From NCBI GenBank assembly GCA_964020085.1, contig CAXHUQ010000577.1:407001-471000 (forward strand): DNA of 64,000 nucleotides, written 5' to 3'. The translations under genes were made by a program, and so were the position numbers. Shown here piece by piece: positions 45,801 to 57,726 of this stretch. A model generated the notes under the pieces. It saw only the letters and a program-made list of their open reading frames with translations, was not told where the DNA came from and searched no databases. This DNA comes from Micromussa lordhowensis. Its lineage: Eukaryota > Cnidaria > Anthozoa > Scleractinia > Lobophylliidae. Within the stretch, counting starts at the first letter, position 1. Each line of letters opens with the position of its first letter.

Positions 45801-48740
45801 AGAAAACGCGCGATGAGGGTGTCCTTGCCAAATTTGCCATAGCTCGGCTTTGCGGGCACTTTGAAAGATGCGGTTTGCAGCAAAATGTTGTGCTAGGATG
45901 GCACTTTAAGTGCATTGTAATTAGGAGGTGATGGCATTTGCGCCAGGGTGTTTTTTGTGGCCTTCTTTTGAGGGGAGTTTCCCTTGGTCGCAACTTTGCA
46001 GAATTTCAGAAAACGCGCGATGAGGGTGTCCTTGCCAAATTTGCCATAGCTCGGCTTTGCGGGCACTTTGAAAGATGCGGTTTGCAGCAAAATGTTGTGC
46101 TAGGATGGCACTTTAAGTGCATTGTAATTACGAGGTGATGGCATTTGCGCCAGGGTGTTTTTTGTGGCCTTCTTTTGAGGGGAGTTTCCCTTGGTCGCAA
46201 CTTTGCAGAATTTCAGAAAACGCGCGATGAGGGTGTCCTTGCCAAATTTGCCATAGCTCGGCTTTGCGAGCACTTTGAAAGATGCGGTTTGCAGCAAAAT
46301 GTTGTGCTAGGATGGCACTTTAAGTGCATTGTAATTAGGAGGTGATGGCATTTGCGCCAGGGTGTTTTTTGTGGCCTTCTTTTGAGGGGAGTTTCCCTTG
46401 GTCGCAACTTTGCAGAATTTCAGAAAACGCGCGATGAGGGTGTCCTTGCCAAATTTGCCATAGCTCGGCTTTGCGGGCACTTTGAAAGATGCGGTTTGCA
46501 GCAAAATGTTGTGCTAGGATGGCACTTTAAGTGCATTGTAATTAGGAGGTGATGGCATTTGCGCCAGGGTGTTTTTTGTGGCCTCCTTTTGAGGGGAGTT
46601 TCCCTTGGTCGCAACTTTGCAGAATTTCAGAAAACGCGCGATGAGGGTGTCCTTGCCAAATTTGCCATAGCTCGGCTTTGCGGGCACTTTGAAAGATGCG
46701 GTTTGCAGCAAAATGTTGTGCTAGGATGGCACTTTAAGTGCATTGTAATTAGGAGGTGATGGCATTTGCGCCAGGGTGTTTTTTGTGGCCTTCTTTTGAG
46801 GGGAGTTTCCCTTGGTCGCAACTTTGCAGAATTTCAGAAAACGCGCGATGAGGGTGTCCTTGCCAAATTTGCCATAGCTCGGCTTTGCGGGCACTTTGAA
46901 AGATGCGGTTTGCAGCAAAATGTTGTGCTAGGATGGCACTTTAAGTGCATTGTAATTAGGAGGTGATGGCATTTGCGCCAGGGTGTTTTTTGTGGCCTTC
47001 TTTTGAGGGGAGTTTCCCTTGGTCGCAACTTTGCAGAATTTCAGAAAACGCGCGATGAGGGTGTCCTTGCCAAATTTGCCATAGCTCGGCTTTGCGGGCA
47101 CTTTGAAAGATGCGGTTTGCAGCAAAATGTTGTGCTAGGATGGCACTTTAAGTGCATTGTAATTAGGAGGTGATGGCATTTGCGCCAGGGTGTTTTTTGT
47201 GGCCTTCTTTTGAGGGGAGTTTCCCTTGGTCGCAACTTTGCAGAATTTCAGAAAACGCGCGATGAGGGTGTCCTTGCCAAATTTGCCATAGCTCGGCTTT
47301 GCGGGCACTTTGAAAGATGCGGTTTGCAGCAAAATGTTGTGCTAGGATGGCACTTTAAGTGCATTGTAATTAGGAGGTGATGGCATTTGCGCCAGGGTGT
47401 TTTTTGTGGCCTCCTTTTGAGGGGAGTTTCCCTTGGTCGCAACTTTGCAGAATTTCAGAAAACGCGCGATGAGGGTGTCCTTGCCAAATTTGCCATAGCT
47501 CGGCTTTGCGGGCACTTTGAAAGATGCGGTTTGCAGCAAAATGTTGTGCTAGGATGGCACTTTAAGTGCATTGTAATTAGGAGGTGATGGCATTTGTGCC
47601 AGGGTGTTTTTTGTGGCCTTCTTTTGAGGGGAGTTTCCCTTGGTCGCAACTTTGCAGAATTTCAGAAAACGCGCGATGAGGGTGTCCTTGCCAAATTTGC
47701 CATAGCTCGGCTTTGCGGGCACTTTGAAAGATGCGGTTTGCAGCAAAATGTTGTGCTAGGATGGCACTTTAAGAGCATTGTAATTAAGGGGTGATGGCAT
47801 TTGCGCCAGGGTGTTTTTTGTGGCCTTCTTTTGAGGGGAGTTTCCCTTGGTCGCAACTTTGCAGAATTTCAGAAAACGCGCGATGAGGGTGTCCTTGCCA
47901 AATTTGCCATAGCTCGGCTTTGCGGGCACTTTGAAAGATGCGGTTTGCAGCAAAATGTTGTGCTAGGATGGCACTTTAAGTGCATTGTAATTAGGAGGTG
48001 ATGGCATTTGCGCCAGGGTGTTTTTTGTGGCCTTCTTTTGAGGGGAGTTTCCCTTGGTCGCAACTTTGCAGAATTTCAGAAAACGCGCGATGAGGGTGTC
48101 CTTGCCAAATTTGCCATAGCTCGGCTTTTCGGGCACTTTGAAAGATGCGGTTTGCAGCAAAATGTTGTGCTAGGATGGCACTTTAAGTGCATTGTAATTA
48201 GGAGGTGATGGCATTTGCGCCAGGGTGTTTTTTGTGGCCTTCTTTTGAGGGGAGTTTCCCTTGGTCGCAACTTTGCAGAATTTCAGAAAACGCGCGATGA
48301 GGGTGTCCTTGCCAAATTTGCCATAGCTCGGCTTTGCGGGCACTTTGAAAGATGCGGTTTGCAGCAAAATGTTGTGCTAGGATGGCACTTTAAGTGCATA
48401 TTAATTAGGAGGTGATGGCATTTGCGCCAGGGTGTTTTTTGTGGCCTTCTTTTGAGGGGAGTTTCCCTTGGTCGCAACTTTGCAGAATTTCAGAAAACGC
48501 GCGATGAGGGTGTCCTTGCCAAATTTGCCATAGCTCGGCTTTGCGGGCACTTTGAAAGATGCGGTTTGCAGCAAAATGTTGTGCTAGGATGGCACTTTAA
48601 GTGCATTGTAATTAGGAGGTGATGGCATTTGCGCCAGGGTGTTTTTTGTGGCCTTCTTTTGAGGGGAGTTTCCCTTGGTCGCAACTTTGCAGAATTTCAG
48701 AAAACGCGCGATGAGGGTGTCCTTGCCAAATTTGCCATAG
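42824..48740. repeat. 5.9-kb segmental duplication, copy 2 (partner 28,334-34,250)
   Basis: This is the second copy of the block at 28,334. Changes private to this copy are C-to-T at 44,954 (ggttgcaac) and G-to-C at 45,304 (tagcagg). It lies directly between the two copies of the 5.5-kb block (37,431 and 48,402), so the local order is Q-P-Q, where P is this block. Confidence 0.93.
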
Positions 48741-51700
48741 CTCGGCTTTGCGGGCACTTTGAAAGATGCGGTTTGCAGCAAAATGTTGTGCTAGGATGGC
48801 ACTTTAAGTGCATTGTAATTAGGAGGTGATGGCATTTGCGCCAGGGTGTTTTTTGTGGCCTTCTTTTGAGGGGAGTTTCCCTTGGTCGCAACTTTGCAGA
48901 ATTTCAGAAAACGCGCGATGAGGGTGTCCTTGCCAAATTTGCCATAGCTCGGCTTTTCGGGCACTTTGAAAGATGCGGTTTGCAGCAAAATGTTGTGCTA
49001 GGATGGCACTTTAAGTGCATTGTAATTAGGAGGTGATGGCATTTGCGCCAGGGTGTTTTTTGTGGCCTTCTTTTGAGGGGAGTTTCCCTTGGTCGCAACT
49101 TTGCAGAATTTCAGAAAACGCGCGATGAGGGTGTCCTTGCCAAATTTGCCATAGCTCGGCTTTGCGGGCACTTTGAAAGATGCGGTTTGCAGCAAAATGT
49201 CGTGCTAGGATGGCACTTTAAGTACATTGTAATTAGGAGGTGATGGTATTTGCGCCAGGGTGTTTTTTGTGGCCTTCTTTTGAGGGGAGTTTCCCTTGGT
49301 CGCAACTTTGCAGAATTTCAGAAAACGCGCGATGAGGGTGTCCTTGCCAAATTTGCCATAGCTCGGCTTTGCGGGCACTTTGAAAGATGCGGTTTGCAGC
49401 AAAATGTTGTGCTAGGATGGCACTTTAAGTGCATTGTAATTAGGAGGTGATGGCATTTGCGCCAGGGTGTTTTTTGTGGCCTTCTTTTGAGGGGAGTTTC
49501 CCTTGGTCGCAACTTTGCAGAATTTCAGAAAACGCGCGATGAGGGTGTCCTTGCCAAATTTGCCATAGCTCGGCTTTGCGGGCACTTTGAAAGATGCGGT
49601 TTGCAGCAAAATGTCGTGCTAGGATGGCACTTTAAGCGCATTGTAATTAGGAGGTGATGGTATTTGCGCCAGGGTGTTTTTTGTGGCCTTATTTTGAGGG
49701 GAGTTTCCCTTGGTCGCAACTTTGCAGAATTTCAGAAAACGCGCGATGAGGGTGTCCTTGCCAAATTTGCCATAGCTCGGCTTTGCGGGCACTTTGAAAG
49801 ATGCGGTTTGCAGCAAAATGTTGTGCTAGGATGGCACTTTAAGTGCATTGTAATTAGGAGGTGATGGCATTTGCGCCAGGGTGTTTTTTGTGGCCTTCTT
49901 TTGAGGGGAGTTTCCCTTGGTCGCAACTTTGCAGAATTTCAGAAAACGCGCGATGAGGGTGTCCTTGCCAAATTTGCCATAGCTCGGCTTTGCGGGCACT
50001 TTGAAAGATGCGGTTTGCAGCAAAATGTTGTGCTAGGATGGCACTTTAAGTGCATTGTAATTAGGAGGAGATGGCATTTGCGCCAGGGTGTTTTTTGTGG
50101 CCTTCTTTTGAGGGGAGTTTCCCTTGGTCGCAACTTTGCAGAATTTCAGAAAACGCGCGATGAGGGTGTCCTTGCCAAATTTGCCATAGCTCGGCTTTGC
50201 GGGCACTTTGAAAGATGCGGTTTGCAGCAAAATGTTGTGCTAGGATGGCACTTTAAGTGCATTGTAATTAGGAGGTGATGGCATTTGCGCCAGGGTGTTT
50301 TTTGTGGCCTTCTTTTGAGGGGAGTTTCCCTTGGTCGCAACTTTGCAGAATTTCAGAAAACGCGCGATGAGGGTGTCCTTGCCAAATTTGCCATAGCTCG
50401 GCTTTGCGGGCACTTTGAAAGATGCGGTTTGCAGCAAAATGTTGTGCTAGGATGGCACTTTAAGTGCATTGTAATTAGGAGGTGATGGCATTTGCGCCAG
50501 GGTGTTTTTTGTGGCCTTCTTTTGAGGGGAGTTTCCCTTGGTCGCAACTTTGCAGAATTTCAGAAAACGCGCGATGAGGGTGTCCTTGCCAAATTTGCCA
50601 TAGCTCGGCTTTTCGGGCACTTTGAAAGATGCGGTTTGCAGCAAAATGTTGTGCTAGGATGGCACTTTAAGTGCATTGTAATTAGGAGGTGATGGCATTT
50701 GCGCCAGGGTGTTTTTTGTGGCCTTCTTTTGAGGGGAGTTTCCCTTGGTCGCAACTTTGCAGAATTTCAGAAAACGCGCGATGAGGGTGTCCTTGCCAAA
50801 TTTGCCATAGCTCGGCTTTGCGGGCACTTTGAAAGATGCGGTTTGCAGCAAAATGTTGTGCTAGGATGGCACTTTAAGTGCATATTAATTAGGAGGTGAT
50901 GGCATTTGCGCCAGGGTGTTTTTTGTGGCCTTCTTTTGAGGGGAGTTTCCCTTGGTCGCAACTTTGCAGAATTTCAGAAAACGCGCGATGAGGGTGTCCT
51001 TGCCAAATTTGCCATAGCTCGGCTTTGCGGGCACTTTGAAAGATGCGGTTTGCAGCAAAATGTTGTGCTAGGATGGCACTTTAAGTGCATTGTAATTAGG
51101 AGGTGATGGCATTTGCGCCAGGGTGTTTTTTGTGGCCTTCTTTTGAGGGGAGTTTCCCTTGGTCGCAACTTTGCAGAATTTCAGAAAACGCGCGATGAGG
51201 GTGTCCTTGCCAAATTTGCCATAGTTCGGCTTTGCGGGCACTTTGAAAGATGCGGTTTGCAGCAAAATGTTGTGCTAGGATGGCACTTTAAGTGCATTGT
51301 AATTAGGAGATGATGGCATTTGCGCCAGGGTGTTTTTTGTGGCCTTCTTTTGAGGGGAGTTTCCCTTGGTCGCAACTTTGCAGAATTTCAGAAAACGCGC
51401 GATGAGGGTGTCCTTGCCAAATTTGCCATAGCTCGGCTTTGCGGGCACTTTGAAAGATGCGGTTTGCAGCAAAATGTTGTGCTAGGATGGCACTTTAAGT
51501 GCATTGTAATTAGGAAGTGATGGCATTTGCGCCAGGGAGTTTTTTGTGGCCTTCTTTTGAGGGGAGTTTCCCTTGGTCGCAACTTTGCAGAATTTCAGAA
51601 AACGCGCGATGAGGGTGTCCTTGCCAAATTTGCCATAGCTCGGCTTTGCGGGCACTTTGAAAGATGCGGTTTGCAGCAAAATGTTGTGCTAGGATGGCAC

Positions 51701-53924
51701 TTTAAGTGCATTGTAATTAGGAGGTGATGGCATTTGCGCCAGGGTGTTTTTTGTGGCCTTCTTTTGAGGGGAGTTTCCCTTGGTCGCAACTTTGCAGAAT
51801 TTCAGAAAACGCGCGATGAGGGTGTCCTTGCCAAATTTGCCATAGCTCGGCTTTGCGGGCACTTTGAAAGATGCGGTTTGCAGCAAAATGTCGTGCTAGG
51901 ATGGCACTTTAAGTACATTGTAATTAGGAGGTGATGGTATTTGCGCCAGGGTGTTTTTTGTGGCCTTCTTTTGAGGGGAGTTTCCCTTGGTCGCAACTTT
52001 GCAGAATTTCAGAAAACGCGCGATGAGGGTGTCCTTGCCAAATTTGCCATAGCTCGGCTTTGCGGGCACTTTGAAAGATGCGGTTTGCAGCAAAATGTTG
52101 TGCTAGGATGGCACTTTAAGTGCATTGTAATTAGGAGGTGATGGCATTTGCGCCAGGGTGTTTTTTGTGGCCTTCTTTTGAGGGGAGTTTCCCTTGGTCG
52201 CAACTTTGCAGAATTTCAGAAAACGCGCGATGAGGGTGTCCTTGCCAAATTTGCCATAGCTCGGCTTTGCGGGCACTTTGAAAGATGCGGTTTGCAGCAA
52301 AATGTCGTGCTAGGATGGCACTTTAAGTGCATTGTAATTAGGAGGTGATGGTATTTGCGCCAGGGTGTTTTTTGTGGCCTTATTTTGAGGGGAGTTTCCC
52401 TTGGTCGCAACTTTGCAGAATTTCAGAAAACGCGCGATGAGGGTGTCCTTGCCAAATTTGCCATAGCTCGGCTTTGCGGGCACTTTGAAAGATGCGGTTT
52501 GCAGCAAAATGTTGTGCTAGGATGGCACTTTAAGTGCATTGTAATTAGGAGGTGATGGCATTTGCGCCAGGGTGTTTTTTGTGGCCTTCTTTTGAGGGGA
52601 GTTTCCCTTGGTCGCAACTTTGCAGAATTTCAGAAAACGCGCGATGAGGGTGTCCTTGCCAAATTTGCCATAGCTCGGCTTTGCGGGCACTTTGAAAGAT
52701 GCGGTTTGCAGCAAAATGTTGTGCTAGGATGGCACTTTAAGTGCATTGTAATTAGGAGGTGATGGCATTTGCGCCAGGGTGTTTTTTGTGGCCTTCTTTT
52801 GAGGGGAGTTTCCCTTGGTCGCAACTTTGCAGAATTTCAGAAAACGCGCGATGAGGGTGTCCTTGCCAAATTTGCCATAGCTCGGCTTTGCGGGCACTTT
52901 GAAAGATGCGGTTTGCAGCAAAATGTTGTGCTAGGATGGCACTTTAAGTGCATATTAATTAGGAGGTGATGGCATTTGCGCCAGGGTGTTTTTTGTGGCC
53001 TTCTTTTGAGGGGAGTTTCCCTTGGTCGCAACTTTGCAGAATTTCAGAAAACGCGCGATGAGGGTGTCCTTGCCAAATTTGCCATAGCTCGGCTTTGCGG
53101 GCACTTTGAAAGATGCGGTTTGCAGCAAAATGTTGTGCTAGGATGGCACTTTAAGTGCATTGTAATTAGGAGGTGATGGCATTTGCGCCAGGGTGTTTTT
53201 TGTGGCCTTCTTTTGAGGGGAGTTTCCCTTGGTCGCAACTTTGCAGAATTTCAGAAAACGCGCGATGAGGGTGTCCTTGCCAAATTTGCCATAGCTCGGC
53301 TTTGCGGGCACTTTGAAAGATGCGGTTTGCAGCAAAATGTCGTGCTAGGATGGCACTTTACGTACATTGTAATTAGGAGGTGATGGTATTTGCGCCAGGG
53401 TGTTTTTTGTGGCCTTCTTTTGAGGGGAGTTTCCCTTGGTCGCAACTTTGCAGAATTTCAGAAAACGCGCGATGAGGGTGTCCTTGCCAAATTTGCCATA
53501 GCTCGGCTTTGCGGGCACTTTGAAAGATGCGGTTTGCAGCAAAATGTTGTGCTAGGATGGCACTTTAAGTGCATTGTAATTAGGAGGTGATGGCATTTGT
53601 GCCAGGGTGTTTTTTGTGGCCTTCTTTTGAGGGGAGTTTCCCTTGGTCGCAACTTTGCAGAATTTCAGAAAACGCGCGATGAGGGTGTCCTTGCCAAATT
53701 TGCCATAGTTCGGCTTTGCGGGCACTTTGAAAGATGCGGTTTGCAGCAAAATGTTGTGCTAGGATGGCACTTTAAGAGCATTGTAATTAGGAGATGATGG
53801 CATTTGCGCCAGGGTGTTTTTTGTGGCCTTCTTTTGAGGGGAGTTTCCCTTGGTCGCAACTTTGCAGAATTTCAGAAAACGCGCGATGAGGGTGTCCTTG
53901 CCAAATTTGCCATAGCTCGGCTTT
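48402..53924. repeat. 5.5-kb segmental duplication, copy 2 (partner 37,431-42,953)
   Basis: This second copy appears identical to the first. Its left end overlaps the right end of the 5.9-kb block copy because the shared units there are consensus, so the junction lies somewhere in 48,402-48,740. On the right it continues into a gtgcactg unit, where copy 1 continues into a ttttcggg unit. Confidence 0.93.
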
Positions 53925-56484
53925 GCGGGCACTTTGAAAGATGCGGTTTGCAGCAAAATGTTGTGCTAGGATGGCACTTTAAGTGCACTGTAATTAGGAG
54001 GTGATGGCATTTGCGCCAGGGTGTTTTTTGTGGCCTTCTTTTGAGGGGAGTTTCCCTTGGTCGCAACTTTGCAGAATTTCAGAAAACGCGCGATGAGGGT
54101 GTCCTTGCCAAATTTGCCATAGCTCGGCTTTGCGCGCACTTTGAAAGATGCGGTTTGCAGCAAAATGTTGTGCTAGGATGGCACTTTAAGTGCATTGTAA
54201 TTAGGAGGTGATGGCATTTGTGCCAGGGTGTTTTTTGTGGCCTTCTTTTGAGGGGAGTTTCCCTTGGTCGCAACTTTGCAGAATTTCAGAAAACGCGCGA
54301 TGAGGGTGTCCTTGCCAAATTTGCCATAGCTCGGCTTTGCGGGCACTTTGAAAGATGCGGTTTGCAGCAAAATGTTGTGCTAGGATGGCACTTTAAGAGC
54401 ATTGTAATTAAGGGGTGATGGCATTTGCGCCAGGGTGTTTTTTGTGGCCTTCTTTTGAGGGGAGTTTCCCTTGGTCGCAACTTTGCAGAATTTCAGAAAA
54501 CGCGCGATGAGGGTGTCCTTGCCAAATTTGCCATAGCTCGGCTTTGCGGGCACTTTGAAAGATGCGGTTTGCAGCAAAATGTTGTGCTAGGATGGCACTT
54601 TAAGTGCATTGTAATTAGGAGGTGATGGCATTTGCGCCAGGGTGTTTTTTGTGGCCTTCTTTTGAGGGGAGTTTCCCTTGGTCGCAACTTTGCAGAATTT
54701 CAGAAAACGCGCGATGAGGGTGTCCTTGCCAAATTTGCCATAGCTCGGCTTTTCGGGCACTTTGAAAGATGCGGTTTGCAGCAAAATGTTGTGCTAGGAT
54801 GGCACTTTAAGTGCATTGTAATTAGGAGGTGATGGCATTTGCGCCAGGGTGTTTTTTGTGGCCTTCTTTTGAGGGGAGTTTCCCTTGGTCGCAACTTTGC
54901 AGAATTTCAGAAAACGCGCGATGAGGGTGTCCTTGCCAAATTTGCCATAGCTCGGCTTTGCGGGCACTTTGAAAGATGCGGTTTGCAGCAAAATGTTGTG
55001 CTAGGATGGCACTTTAAGTGCATATTAATTAGGAGGTGATGGCATTTGCGCCAGGGTGTTTTTTGTGGCCTTCTTTTGAGGGGAGTTTCCCTTGGTCGCA
55101 ACTTTGCAGAATTTCAGAAAACGCGCGATGAGGGTGTCCTTGCCAAATTTGCCATAGCTCGGCTTTGCGGGCACTTTGAAAGATGCGGTTTGCAGCAAAA
55201 TGTTGTGCTAGGATGGCACTTTAAGTGCATTGTAATTAGGAGGTGATGGCATTTGCGCCAGGGTGTTTTTTGTGGCCTTCTTTTGAGGGGAGTTTCCCTT
55301 GGTCGCAACTTTGCAGAATTTCAGAAAACGCGCGATGAGGGTGTCCTTGCCAAATTTGCCATAGTTCGGCTTTGCGGGCACTTTGAAAGATGCGGTTTGC
55401 AGCAAAATGTTGTGCTAGGATGGTACTTTAAGAGCATTGTAATTAGGAGATGATGGCATTTGCGCCAGGGTGTTTTTTGTGGCCTTCTTTTGAGGGGAGT
55501 TTCCCTTGGTCGCAACTTTGCAGAATTTCAGAAAACGCGCGATGAGGGTGTCCTTGCCAAATTTGCCATAGCTCGGCTTTGCGGGCACTTTGAAAGATGC
55601 GGTTTGCAGCAAAATGTTGTGCTAGGATGGCACTTTAAGTGCACTGTAATTAGGAGGTGATGGCATTTGCGCCAGGGTGTTTTTTGTGGCCTTCTTTTGA
55701 GGGGAGTTTCCCTTGGTCGCAACTTTGCAGAATTTCAGAAAACGCGCGATGAGGGTGTCCTTGCCAAATTTGCCATAGCTCGGCTTTGCGGGCACTTTGA
55801 AAGATGCGGTTTGCAGCAAAATGTCGTGCTAGGATGGCACTTTACGTACATTGTAATTAGGAGGTGATGGTATTTGCGCCAGGGTGTTTTTTGTGGCCTT
55901 CTTTTGAGGGGAGTTTCCCTTGGTCGCAACTTTGCAGAATTTCAGAAAACGCGCGATGAGGGTGTCCTTGCCAAATTTGCCATAGCTCGGCTTTGCGGGC
56001 ACTTTGAAAGATGCGGTTTGCAGCAAAATGTTGTGCTAGGATGGCACTTTAAGTGCATTGTAATTAGGAGGTGATGGCATTTGCGCCAGGGTGTTTTTTG
56101 TGGCCTTCTTTTGAGGGGAGTTTCCCTTGGTCGCAACTTTGCAGAATTTCAGAAAACGCGCGATGAGGGTGTCCTTGCCAAATTTGCCATAGCTCGGCTT
56201 TGCGGGCACTTTGAAAGATGCGGTTTGCAGCAAAATGTCGTGCTAGGATGGCACTTTAAGTGCATTGTAATTAGGAGGTGATGGTATTTGCGCCAGGGTG
56301 TTTTTTGTGGCCTTATTTTGAGGGGAGTTTCCCTTGGTCGCAACTTTGCAGAATTTCAGAAAACGCGCGATGAGGGTGTCCTTGCCAAATTTGCCATAGC
56401 TCGGCTTTGCGGGCACTTTGAAAGATGCGGTTTGCAGCAAAATGTTGTGCTAGGATGGCACTTTAAGTGCATTGTAATTAGGAG
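53794..56484. repeat. 13-monomer higher-order block with gtgcactg units
   Basis: The order is: gagatgatgg/gtgcactg; a unit with gcgcgcac (near 54,135); tttgtgcc/aagagc/aagggg; consensus; ttttcggg (54,753); gcatatt; consensus; atagttcgg with ggtacttt and aagagc; gagatgatgg/gtgcactg; ttacgtacatt; consensus; gtcgtgc; ccttattttg. It reuses the cassette types of U1-U3 in the same general order with different units dropped. The ggtacttt change near 55,424 is private. Confidence 0.85.
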
Positions 56485-57726
56485 GTGATGGCATTTGCGC
56501 CAGGGTGTTTTTTGTGGCCTTCTTTTGAGGGGAGTTTCCCTTGGTCGCAACTTTGCAGAATTTCAGAAAACGCGCGATGAGGGTGTCCTTGCCAAATTTG
56601 CCATAGCTCGGCTTTGCGGGCACTTTGAAAGATGCGGTTTGCAGCAAAATGTTGTGCTAGGATGGCACTTTAAGTGCATTGTAATTAGGAGGAGATGGCA
56701 TTTGCGCCAGGGTGTTTTTTGTGGCCTTCTTTTGAGGGGAGTTTCCCTTGGTCGCAACTTTGCAGAATTTCAGAAAACGCGCGATGAGGGTGTCCTTGCC
56801 AAATTTGCCATAGCTCGGCTTTGCGGGCACTTTGAAAGATGCGGTTTGCAGCAAAATGTTGTGCTAGGATGGCACTTTAAGTGCATTGTAATTAGGAGGT
56901 GATGGCATTTGCGCCAGGGTGTTTTTTGTGGCCTTCTTTTGAGGGGAGTTTCCCTTGGTCGCAACTTTGCAGAATTTCAGAAAACGCGCGATGAGGGTGT
57001 CCTTGCCAAATTTGCCATAGCTCGGCTTTGCGGGCACTTTGAAAGATGCGGTTTGCAGCAAAATGTTGTGCTAGGATGGCACTTTAAGTGCATTGTAATT
57101 AGGAGGTGATGGCATTTGCGCCAGGTTTTTTTTTGTGGCCTTCTTTTGAGGGGAGTTTCCCTTGGTCGCAACTTTGCAGAATTTCAGAAAACGCGCGATG
57201 AGGGTGTCCTTGCCAAATTTGCCATAGCTCGGCTTTGCGGGCACTTTGAAAGATGCGGTTTGCAGCAAAATGTTGTGCTAGGATGGCACTTTAAGTGCAT
57301 TGTAATTAGGAGGTGATGGCATTTGCGCCAGGGTGTTTTTTGTGGCCTTCTTTTGAGGGGAGTTTCCCTTGGTCGCAACTTTGCAGAATTTCAGAAAACG
57401 CGCGATGAGGGTGTCCTTGCCAAATTTGCCATAGTTCGGCTTTGCGGGCACTTTGAAAGATGCGGTTTGCAGCAAAATGTTGTGCTAGGATGGCACTTTA
57501 AGTGCATTGTAATTAGGAGATGATGGCATTTGCGCCAGGGTGTTTTTTGTGGCCTTCTTTTGAGGGGAGTTTCCCTTGGTCGCAACTTTGCAGAATTTCA
57601 GAAAACGCGCGATGAGGGTGTCCTTGCCAAATTTGCCATAGCTCGGCTTTGCGGGCACTTTGAAAGATGCGGTTTGCAGCAAAATGTTGTGCTAGGATGG
57701 CACTTTAAGTGCATTGTAATTAGGAG
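56485..57726. repeat. Six-monomer higher-order repeat, dispersed copy
   Basis: Six units: consensus, gaggagatgg, consensus, a unit with ccagg followed by T9, an atagttcgg unit (57,435), and a gagatgatgg unit. The same six-unit order occurs twice in tandem at 61,453-63,936. The T9 units at 57,126 and 62,094 are 24 monomers apart. Confidence 0.9.

Noticed and set aside
28334..53924. Exact breakpoints for the long duplications
   Set aside because: Flanking monomers are consensus on both sides, so ends can be placed only between the nearest differing markers. The coordinates given are outer limits of identity and not true junctions.
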